Assembly: GCF_003574315.2 (NCBI RefSeq)
Contig: NZ_AP025739.1
Span: forward strand, 5,456,001 to 5,520,000
Source of the DNA: Capsulimonas corticalis
GTDB taxonomy: Bacteria > Armatimonadota > Armatimonadia > Armatimonadales > Capsulimonadaceae
Direction of reading: 5' to 3'
Length of the DNA: 64,000 nucleotides
Every line of letters starts with the position of its first letter. Within the stretch, counting starts at the first letter, position 1. The position numbers and the translations under genes were made by a program. Shown in pieces: positions 9,767 through 17,800 of this stretch. Below the pieces are notes generated by a model that had not been told where the DNA came from, ran no database searches, and saw only the letters and a list, made by a program, of their open reading frames with translations.

Positions 9767-10279
9767 ATGGGATTGATCGTGCGTTGTATATCGTCGGCGT
9801 GTCTCATGCTGACTCTTCTTATCTTCAGCCAGGGCATGGTAAATGCTGAAACTGAGGATTTGGCTGGATATTACAGCAATGTAAACAAGCTCCCGCCCAA
9901 CGCTACCGTTGAAGTAAGCGTTCATCATGAAGGAGACGATTTGTATATCGAATGGATGATTGAGCCAAGTACGCCCTATCCTCATATCATGCAAGATAAA
10001 TCGCGCATTACAACCATTCATTCAGCTGGAAAAGGCCGCATTAGCCGCACACTTGAGTTTGATTTTGACAGTGATGGCTGGGAAAATAAAGGTCACGGCA
10101 GTTTTTGCCAAACAAAAGAAGGCTATATCTTTACCGTGACGGCAACAGGAGCAAGCCCATCAGCCACCAATAGCGTAGACGATCAGTTCATGAGAGGCGA
10201 AGGCTTAGGAGTAGGTGGTCACAGAACATATAGACTTCAACGCCGCAGTCGAAAACCAATACAGATTTTTCCTTATTAG
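9767..10279 (+). CDS. Secreted protein of unknown function
   Basis: The 170-residue product starts with a good Sec signal peptide (hydrophobic CLMLTLLIFSQGMV, likely cut after VNA at about 27). The mature part is beta-rich, with EGDDLYIEWMIEPS near residue 65 and a short basic tail. I do not recognise the family. The start is not certain: no clear ribosome site precedes ATG at 9767, and GTG at 9779 would also leave a complete signal peptide. It ends six bases from the convergent muramidase gene, and the pair lies between the two fic copies. Convergence makes an operon impossible, so any functional link to the muramidase is conjecture. Confidence 0.6.
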   Translation: MGLIVRCISSACLMLTLLIFSQGMVNAETEDLAGYYSNVNKLPPNATVEVSVHHEGDDLYIEWMIEPSTPYPHIMQDKSRITTIHSAGKGRISRTLEFDFDSDGWENKGHGSFCQTKEGYIFTVTATGASPSATNSVDDQFMRGEGLGVGGHRTYRLQRRSRKPIQIFPY

Positions 10280-10284
10280 CGCAA

Positions 10285-11397
10285 CTATGGAACAATATCT
10301 GTCTTCCCAAGCCCTGATAAAAAGCGGGCTTCTTCCTTATGGCGTGCAACATCTCTAGGATTCCCTACTGCTTTTTTAGGGTCATGGAACCAATTATTGA
10401 GTTCATGGACTGCACCGGACCAATCCTGTTGAGTCAAGTAGGTCTTCCAATAGCTATAACTGGCGATTTGCGTTCCTAAATTATAATATGTGGACATAAT
10501 AACCGTTTGCGCCTCTCTGGGAAGCTCAACAAAACTTGCACCGGAGGTATCACGATCGTACAAGCTAATAAGCTTTTTCTCATATACTTGATGCGCTGCC
10601 TTATCCAATTCAATTGCATCTACAGGATACATAAGTGTTCCAGGATGAATCCTTAAATAATCACGTGCTGCTTGTCCTTTACGGTTTGTATAGGGCAATA
10701 TTTTTGCCTTTAACTCATCTGACATAGGCCATGATTTAATTTCCACATCTGAATGGGTACCAATATCAACTCCATGGGCAAAGGTTACACCACTGTCATC
10801 ATTGGGCACATTTCCGGTTGCTGGAGAGAGTCCCTCCATTCCGGGTTTGTTAATGAAACTCCAATCGATGTTTGCCACACTACATTGCTGAATGGCGTTC
10901 AATAAATTTAATGTCGTTTGAGCGTCCGTCTGGTTTGCAAACATAAAACCCGTGCGGCCCGAAGGAACGTCGATCTCATGGGGCGTTGGCAATAACCGAG
11001 TTGCCTTAAACGGTCCAGGCATTTGAATAACAACAGCGAAGGTTCTGGGAATACCAGCAAACGCATCATTTGTGAATGTGCTGATCTTGGTGTTATTCTT
11101 AAGGATGTGCGTGAACTTCAGATAAGCTTTCTGCCCATTTGCAAAATCTGTGATATTTAGACCGCCCTGCGGGCACACTGTCACTTTATATGAGTCTGAT
11201 GGACCAGGATCAGAAACTGTGTGAGTTGCCGCGCGTTTCAGCGCAGTCTCAAGATCATGAACAAGCTGATAAAATGTTTCAGAGTTTACACTATTTGACG
11301 CTGAAGCTTTAATATCCGCTTTTGCGATAGTCGGAAGTATCATTGTCAGCGTGCACGGCACCGCAGATAGCGCAAGTATAGTTCGAAAATTTTGTTT
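10285..11397 (-). CDS. Secreted pesticin/T4-lysozyme-like muramidase
   Basis: A signal peptide (ILALSAVPCTLTMILPTIAKA) is followed by about 160 residues I do not recognise and then a C-terminal domain like the pesticin activity domain, a T4-lysozyme fold that cuts peptidoglycan. The supports are GMEGLSP, with the expected catalytic Glu, then SGVTFAHGVDIGTH, which matches the G-x-T-x-G-x-G region of phage lysozymes, and a helical C terminus with PREAQTVIMSTYYNLG and a final ARHKEEARFL helix. I chose GTG at 11397, which gives a cleaner signal peptide; GTG at 11418 is only one base after AGGGA. It could be an exported antibacterial enzyme or a cell-wall remodelling enzyme. The N-terminal part may be a targeting domain. 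No immunity gene is evident beside it. Confidence 0.75.
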   Translation of the reverse strand, partial: KQNFRTILALSAVPCTLTMILPTIAKADIKASASNSVNSETFYQLVHDLETALKRAATHTVSDPGPSDSYKVTVCPQGGLNITDFANGQKAYLKFTHILKNNTKISTFTNDAFAGIPRTFAVVIQMPGPFKATRLLPTPHEIDVPSGRTGFMFANQTDAQTTLNLLNAIQQCSVANIDWSFINKPGMEGLSPATGNVPNDDSGVTFAHGVDIGTHSDVEIKSWPMSDELKAKILPYTNRKGQAARDYLRIHPGTLMYPVDAIELDKAAHQVYEKKLISLYDRDTSGASFVELPREAQTVIMSTYYNLGTQIASYSYWKTYLTQQDWSGAVHELNNWFHDPKKAVGNPRDVARHKEEARFLSGLGKTDIVP

Positions 11398-11679
11398 CAC
11401 TATGATCTCTATTTTCACTTCCCTAAACGCTCAGTAGACGAAAAGAAACAACAAACATTTCGAGCTTTAAAGATGAGGATTGCAGGATATGGTGCCGCCG
11501 ACATCAGACGTGCAGCCTTGAAGATACAAGCTAATCTAATATGATGAACGTGTATTATACGATTTGGTACGATGCCCAATTTTGATTAGGAGAGATCCGT
11601 CACTTTCTCCAACTCGCCAATTTATATGGGTCGTTAGTTCAGAGACTTCAACCATGTCAAGAACACGTTGATTATACCT

Positions 11680-11960
11680 GATCGCCACTGGCGATCGTGC
11701 CGCCCACTTCCTGAATATTGAACTTCGCCAGCGGATTAGAGGTCGTCCACCCCGCCCCCAGTCGTTCCCGTGGTGCTGCTTGTGGTGGTCCCTGTCGTCA
11801 CGCCGCCGGTCGTCGTGCCGGTGGTGCTCCCCGTCCTTGTGCAGGTAGTACTGCCGGTCGTCCCACCGCCGCCGCCGCCAGCCGTTGACAGACCGTCTTC
11901 TACTGTTGCCAGCAAGTGGGCACATTCTTCCAGCTAACATTCTGGCGACAATTCGTGGCG
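11680..11960 (-). pseudogene. Decayed paralogue of the Thr/Ser/Gly-linker lipoprotein
   Basis: Read leftwards, one frame gives STAGGGGGG, TTGSTT and a Thr/Gly/Ser linker, then stops. The neighbouring frame continues LAKFNIQEVGGTIASGDQ, which matches LAAKFNIQEVDGVTT of the intact lipoprotein at 23291-24157. The cysteine of the lipobox has become glycine and a frameshift separates linker from domain, so this is a broken copy. The rest of the globular domain is not found. Both copies lie to the right of a fic gene, which hints that a larger unit was duplicated. Confidence 0.65.
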
Positions 11961-12243
11961 CTCTGGGATTATTATTCAACATGCCAGTACTTCACTCCCA
12001 TCGTGGATTGCGACTTTATATTGCTATTATAGTATTAAGCAGAAACTAAATACCGACCAAGAATTCGATATGCGGTTCTGGCAATACACCTATAGGCCGA
12101 CCTACAATAATACCTGTCGATTTTCTTGCTAATAAGCATACAGTTCAAACGCGCATAAGGATTCAATCGTCTTCTATGGCCCCTATAGTTTTTGTTTGGA
12201 GATGCCGACAATCTAGTTGATTGGAACAGGAGCACGTTTTCTT

Positions 12244-13935
12244 ATGTTATCTCGACGTTTCCGAGACACAAATCTGTCGTCAAGATTATCTCTCTTCGAA
12301 TCCAAAGACTGGATTAAGAATTCAGACGCATCTTCCGGTCAGAAACCATTATTATGCATTGCAGTACTCGTGCTCACGATTATTGCTGTGTTTGGCCGTG
12401 TAGGTGGATTCGATTTTGTCCGTTGGGATGATGATATCAACGTATATGCCAATTCGTATGTTAGCCCGCTGAACAGCTCGAACATTGCATGTTTCTGGCG
12501 CGCCCCTTATATGCAGCTCTACATTCCGCTAAGCTATACTTTTTACGCGCTCATTGGCTTTCTAGCGAAAGCGGACCATTTTATCTCTTCAGCGTCGGCT
12601 GTTCCCGTCTCTCTCAATCCCCATGTATTCCACTGTGCGAGCATTGTTTTGCATATTGCCGCAACAGGGGTTGTGTTCCGAATTCTCAGACTTCTGACAG
12701 GTAAAGACTACGCAGCCCTCGCGGGTGCGCTGTTGTTCGGGATACATCCTCTGCAAGTAGAGGCGGTTGCGTGGATCTCCGAAATGCGTGGCATGTGGTG
12801 TAGTTTATTTTCCCTTCTGGCGCTTTGGGCGTATCTTGCAAACGCGATCGCTATGCGTGATGGGCCGAAAACACCTGGATCAAGGAAGCGATACGCTGTT
12901 GTCGCCTTATTCTATACCTGCGCATTGCTGTGCAAGCCGACAGCCGTGGCGCTCCCATTCGTCGCTTGGGTGCTCGATTACGGCGTTGTGAGACGTCCGA
13001 TCTGGCTGACATTACGACCGCTATGTGCCTGGCTAATGCTTTCGCTCCCCTGGGTTCTGGTGACATGCAAGGCGCAGCCAGTTCCGGCGGAAATTCTCGT
13101 GCCATGGTGGCAACGCCCGGCAATCGCCGTTGATGCAATCGGCTTTTATCTCGCCAAACTGCTCACACCGTATGGTCTGGCGATTGACTATGGACGTTCC
13201 CCAAGCTACGTGCTGCACCACACGTCATGGGTTTATGTCGCCTTGGCAGCATTAGCGTTCTGCCTTTGCTGGCGGAGCGCGAGAACCTCTGATCGCCTCG
13301 TCGCTGCCGCTTTCGGCGTGTTCATTGGCGGGCTGCTGCCTGTGCTTGGCCTAATGCCGTTTGTGTTCCAGCGCTTCTCGACGGTCGCAGACCGATACGC
13401 CTACCTACCGATGTTGGGGGCAGGACTTCTGATCGCCGGAGTGCTAGCGCGCTATCCACGGTGGAAAGTGGTGAGCTTCGCTTGCATCATCGCCCTCATG
13501 CCCCTCAGCATAATTCAGACGAGCTATTGGCAGGATAGCGACCGTCTCTTTAGTCGCGCTGTCGCAATCAATCCGCGTAGCACACTATCCTACGGTAACA
13601 TCGGGACATTGCTTTATGATCGCGGCGATACCGCAGGCGCGCTGCAATGTTACCGAAAAGTGCTGGAGATCAAGCCGAATGACGAGAAAGCCCATCTCAA
13701 TATTGCCCTAGCCTATTATCGGATGCGGGACTATGCGAAAGCGGTCGAAAGCTTCAATACCACCCTGAAGATCAACCCCACGAACGCCGAGGCCCACAAC
13801 GACCTCGGTGTGCTTCATGCGCAATCCGGCAATATTCCGGCAGCGCTGGCCGAGTGGCGGGAAGCCGCAAGGCTTTCGCCCGGATACGATGAGCCACGCG
13901 TCAATTTGGCGCGCGCGGGGCAACCCAATCTTTAA
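12244..13935 (+). CDS. Multi-spanning membrane protein with C-terminal TPR repeats
   Basis: About 563 residues. The first 400 contain some ten hydrophobic segments (for example LLCIAVLVLTIIAVFGRVGG) and motifs typical of the bacterial TMTC/O-mannosyl-transferase-like class: FVRWDDDINVYAN in the first loop (conserved acidic pair) and YAALAGALLFGIHPLQVEAVAWISEMRG. The C terminus has three TPR units from about 445, with NPRSTLSYGNIGTLLYDRGD and NAEAHNDLGVLHAQSGN. Members are thought to be GT-C-type glycosyltransferases using lipid-linked sugar donors at the periplasmic face. I start at ATG 12244 (AGGAG at 12229-12233, slightly long spacing); upstream in-frame TTG or ATT codons add only nine residues. 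It stands alone. The sugar and the acceptor are not predictable. Confidence 0.8.
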   Translation: MLSRRFRDTNLSSRLSLFESKDWIKNSDASSGQKPLLCIAVLVLTIIAVFGRVGGFDFVRWDDDINVYANSYVSPLNSSNIACFWRAPYMQLYIPLSYTFYALIGFLAKADHFISSASAVPVSLNPHVFHCASIVLHIAATGVVFRILRLLTGKDYAALAGALLFGIHPLQVEAVAWISEMRGMWCSLFSLLALWAYLANAIAMRDGPKTPGSRKRYAVVALFYTCALLCKPTAVALPFVAWVLDYGVVRRPIWLTLRPLCAWLMLSLPWVLVTCKAQPVPAEILVPWWQRPAIAVDAIGFYLAKLLTPYGLAIDYGRSPSYVLHHTSWVYVALAALAFCLCWRSARTSDRLVAAAFGVFIGGLLPVLGLMPFVFQRFSTVADRYAYLPMLGAGLLIAGVLARYPRWKVVSFACIIALMPLSIIQTSYWQDSDRLFSRAVAINPRSTLSYGNIGTLLYDRGDTAGALQCYRKVLEIKPNDEKAHLNIALAYYRMRDYAKAVESFNTTLKINPTNAEAHNDLGVLHAQSGNIPAALAEWREAARLSPGYDEPRVNLARAGQPNL

Positions 13936-14253
13936 TATCTCACTCGGAATTCATCCCGCTTCAAGCTGCTGGTACTGCCTCTAGCGGCATACGCGCGTTC
14001 GACGCATGAAGGCATTTTGCGAAAATGCAGGATTATCTGTTTTGTGAAATTCCTCAAAACCCGTGGTATATTGATCTGTCGCCCTCAAGAAACGGGTTTG
14101 AGAGTCTTTCAGATTCCAGGCATCGAAAACACAGATGGGAGAAATACAAATTTTGCCTGTGCTAGATTTCATTATCGACGATGCGATCTAAAAGCATTGG
14201 TCATTATCGCATGTTCTAGATTGCGATTGGCGTTATAACACCGAGGAGTAATA
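13936..14253. other. Intergenic gap before the Rhs locus
   Basis: No gene is supported. The last bases hold the ribosome site GAGGAG (14243-14248) for the Rhs gene. No clear promoter or structured RNA was recognised. Confidence 0.4.
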
Positions 14254-17200
14254 GTGATCAGAAAGTTTTCAAAGAAGTTAAGTTTTTATTTCTCATGCGC
14301 AGCAGCATCAATGATCCCGATGACAGCAAACGCCGACTGTATACCGCCACCAGCGCCGAGCGGAGTCGTAGCGACCCCCGGTGATGGTGCAATCACCATC
14401 ACTTGGATCCCAGTTAATGGCGCAACAGCAGGTTATGGAATTTCCTATGGGACAACCCCTGCTGATGCGTTCCAGAAACCTTACAGCGGTGGTAGCGCCG
14501 GCGCTTCCTACACATTTAGTGGGCTTAAGAACAACATCACTTACTATTTCGCAGTTTATGCGAATAAGGATGTATGCTCCAGCGATCCTTCAGCCATGGT
14601 GTCTCAAACACTCACGTTAGACCCTCCCACCGGCGTGACAGCGGGAGCGGGACCAACTGATGACAGCGTGGTGGTCAAGTGGAACCCCGTGTCAGGTGCA
14701 GACAATTACTACGTGAACTATGGCACTACGCCTATTGCGGCGAGCGCACATCCTAATGGCCCTTTTGACCTGGGCTCTACCGGTAGCTCTCTGACTGTTG
14801 GCGGTCTGCCGAGCGGCGTCTATTTCTTCCAGACTTACTCAGCTAACCTGGGTGGTGTTACGCCGGGCCCGATGGTGAGGGCACTCGTAGGCCACCCGCA
14901 AGTGCCGCCATACGCGGACGCGAGGCCGAAAGATGCGCCCCCATGCGACTGCGGACCTTCAGCTTACGATCCAGTTGACCTTACGAACGGTACCGAGGAC
15001 TACGACCCGGCTCCTGATCTCGTCGCATACAATCCCTCCGGGCCGAAGGCTTCTTTTCAACGGCAATACAGCAGTGACCGTGCGCTAACGGGCGCAGCGT
15101 CTCCTGGTCTGTCAGCTGGCTGGACCCATGGGTATGACATCACAATTCAGCCGTCCCAGCTTTCAAGCTGGGGATCGCTCAAAATGATTTATCCCAATGG
15201 CGCAAGCGAGACGCTGGTTCCAAACCTTGATGGTAGTGGCCAGCCAACCGGAACGTTTGCCGCTGTATCTGGCGCGCCTTACTATGTCACTGGAGTTGCG
15301 GGAAGCACTGCGGGCCAGTGGAGTTCCCTCACCCTGGTAAACAGCGATCGCAGTCAGTGGAGATTCGTTCCATTCGGTGGACTGTTTGTGCTTGGTCGAA
15401 TAACAGATCGTATGGGGCACTCTATTGTTCTCAACTGGAACGGAGATCGAACTCTGACATCAGTAGCGGACGCCTCATCTGGAGCTGCATTGCTCACGTT
15501 CACTTATAACAGTGGGAATCTGTCATCCGTCGCTGATAACTCTGGCCGCAAGGTTACGTATGGATGGACTACTCCTGCCTCAGTCGCTCTCAATTGCTTG
15601 ACAACTGTCTCGCAGGTGTCGGATGCCGGCGCTTCGCCCCAGCCCGCGCACTGGACGTATGGCTACAGTGCCTTCTTTGGCCAACCGTTGTTGGGGAATA
15701 TCACCGTACCAAGTCCGACAGGGCACGGTACGAGCACTAGCCACATCGTGTATGACTCCAAAGGTGCCGTTGCAGCGCTCGTTGACGCGAATGGCAACAT
15801 CCGCAGCTATAAGGCATCCGCCGGCGCGACAATGGTAGAAGTTAAGAATAGCAACAAAACATTGTCCCAAATGACATACAGCTACGATGGCTTAGGCCGA
15901 AGTAATGGGATAAAGGACGTCTACAACCGAACGGCCACTATAGAATATCTTGACCCCACTAACCCGTCCAAGTTTACAAAGCAAACGGATTTAGCCGGCA
16001 AGATCACGACAATGACGTATGATGCTTTCGGAAATATAACGGGAGTGACGAATCCACGTGGCGTCGCAACGAGTTTCAGTTACGATTATAGCCTGTTTCC
16101 CTTAGGACGTCTTCTAAGTGTACAGCCGGGAACAAATTTCTCCTCGCCACGAATGCCTAGCTCGATATCGTATTACGAGCCATCCGGCCTGATAAGCTCG
16201 GTTACGGAGCCAGCCCCAGGCAGCATCGGCAGTGGTTCTTCCGTAAGCACCAATTTCAATTACGACGCATTAGGCAATGTGACACGTATTGTGACACCCG
16301 GAACAGACGCCACGTTGATTTCAGGCGTCGATCAAGGCATCGTAACGACGCTCAACTACGCAACAGATGGGTCCTACACACAAGCTCCCGCTGTCGGGCA
16401 GCCGATTGTCATTACGGATAACCTCGGAAAGGCCACTCATCTCCGTTACGATTCTCATGGCAATTTAATCGCCATGACCGACGCAATTGGCAATGAGACG
16501 GACATCTCTTACAATATTGCCGATCAGCCTACGACGACGACATTGCCGGCAACAGGACAGACGGGATCCGGTCGGGCGAAGCAAGTTGCAGCATATTTGT
16601 TCCCAGGTGGCCCAATTGTTTCACTGACCTCGTATGATGAGAGCGGAAATCAGGTGCGCCAGATTGTATACAATTATGGTTTGGAAGGAGAGCTACTCTC
16701 TGTCACTGGAAGTCCAGACCCAGTATCATACACTTACGACGCCCTATATCGTCTTAAGTCGTTGACCGACGCCGGTGGTCACACCACCCGGTACTATTAC
16801 CATCCCACGGGTGAGCTTGCGACTGTTATCTATCCTGGTGGAGAAACCGTCCAACTGCCAAGCTATGACGCCGTGGGCAATGTGCTGATGCGGGTAGACG
16901 GGCGCGGCGTGGAAACTGACTACCAATATAATGATGCGGAGCAGCGACTGACGGATATCATTTATCCGTTGGACACAGCAAAGAGTGTTCACTATGGCTA
17001 CGACAGCTACGGGCGGCGCTCGTCCATGGCGGATGGTACAGGTGCAACCACCTATTCGTATGATGACCGCGATCTTTTGCAATGGGCTACGACAAGCTAC
17101 GCAGGGCTTGCATCGCAGTCGGTATTGTATACGTACCAACCAAACGCAAGCCGAAAGTCTATGGGCACTCCTGCTGGTACGTTCCAATACAGCTATGATG

Positions 17201-17718
17201 TAGACGGCCAGCTACACAAGGTCACCAATCCGTTTGGTGAAGTTGATACGCTTAGCTACTTGGATAATGGATGGGTAAGCAGTCATCAGCATGGAAATGG
17301 CGTTCTTACGAATTTCGCTTATAACGCTCTAGGACAACTTTCAAGTCTCAGTCACCAGTCGCCAACTGGGGACTTGCTTTCAAAGTTTGATTCGCTTATG
17401 TACGACGGCCTCGGCAACCGCACCTCGATGACGGCGACAATCCCAGGGCACACCGGATATAGCGGCACAACCACATTCACCTACGATGCGCTCAGTCGCC
17501 TGGTGCAAGAACAGTCAACGCGCAACGGCGGTTATACCAACCTGTTTTCCTATGACGCAGCGGGAAACCCATTGACAATGCGCGGCGGGTCCAACTCGTT
17601 CAACGCCAATAATCAGAATGCTGGCTTTACGTATGACCTTAACGGCAACCCAACGGCATACCGGGGGGTCTCCCTCTCGTATGACGAAGAGAACAGGCTG
17701 GTTACCAATGGACATTGA
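14254..17718 (+). CDS. Secreted Rhs/YD-repeat protein with FN3 domains, lacking its C-terminal end
   Basis: The 1154-residue product begins at GTG 14254 with GAGGAG five bases before it. A signal peptide (FYFSCAAASMIPMTANA) is followed by two fibronectin type III domains (about 28-125 and 126-215). A DUF6531-like Rhs entry region follows (CDCGPSAYDPVDLTNGTEDY at about 229; YDPVDLTNG is typical), then some 25 YD repeats such as YDALGNVTRI and YDGLGNRTSM. The chain stops at YDEENRLVTNG, exactly where an Rhs shell would normally go on to its closing strands and the DPIG core-end motif. Those strands are found instead in the next protein (17801-20449). YD repeats build a hollow beta shell that encloses a toxin; without the end piece this shell would stay open unless the second protein completes it. 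Confidence 0.85.
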   Translation: MIRKFSKKLSFYFSCAAASMIPMTANADCIPPPAPSGVVATPGDGAITITWIPVNGATAGYGISYGTTPADAFQKPYSGGSAGASYTFSGLKNNITYYFAVYANKDVCSSDPSAMVSQTLTLDPPTGVTAGAGPTDDSVVVKWNPVSGADNYYVNYGTTPIAASAHPNGPFDLGSTGSSLTVGGLPSGVYFFQTYSANLGGVTPGPMVRALVGHPQVPPYADARPKDAPPCDCGPSAYDPVDLTNGTEDYDPAPDLVAYNPSGPKASFQRQYSSDRALTGAASPGLSAGWTHGYDITIQPSQLSSWGSLKMIYPNGASETLVPNLDGSGQPTGTFAAVSGAPYYVTGVAGSTAGQWSSLTLVNSDRSQWRFVPFGGLFVLGRITDRMGHSIVLNWNGDRTLTSVADASSGAALLTFTYNSGNLSSVADNSGRKVTYGWTTPASVALNCLTTVSQVSDAGASPQPAHWTYGYSAFFGQPLLGNITVPSPTGHGTSTSHIVYDSKGAVAALVDANGNIRSYKASAGATMVEVKNSNKTLSQMTYSYDGLGRSNGIKDVYNRTATIEYLDPTNPSKFTKQTDLAGKITTMTYDAFGNITGVTNPRGVATSFSYDYSLFPLGRLLSVQPGTNFSSPRMPSSISYYEPSGLISSVTEPAPGSIGSGSSVSTNFNYDALGNVTRIVTPGTDATLISGVDQGIVTTLNYATDGSYTQAPAVGQPIVITDNLGKATHLRYDSHGNLIAMTDAIGNETDISYNIADQPTTTTLPATGQTGSGRAKQVAAYLFPGGPIVSLTSYDESGNQVRQIVYNYGLEGELLSVTGSPDPVSYTYDALYRLKSLTDAGGHTTRYYYHPTGELATVIYPGGETVQLPSYDAVGNVLMRVDGRGVETDYQYNDAEQRLTDIIYPLDTAKSVHYGYDSYGRRSSMADGTGATTYSYDDRDLLQWATTSYAGLASQSVLYTYQPNASRKSMGTPAGTFQYSYDVDGQLHKVTNPFGEVDTLSYLDNGWVSSHQHGNGVLTNFAYNALGQLSSLSHQSPTGDLLSKFDSLMYDGLGNRTSMTATIPGHTGYSGTTTFTYDALSRLVQEQSTRNGGYTNLFSYDAAGNPLTMRGGSNSFNANNQNAGFTYDLNGNPTAYRGVSLSYDEENRLVTNGH

Positions 17719-17800
17719 ACAGAAGCCGTTAATTACGGATGTGCCCTATGGATCTTACCGATCGGCTGAACAGGCCGCAAGAAACACGAGAGGAACGCGT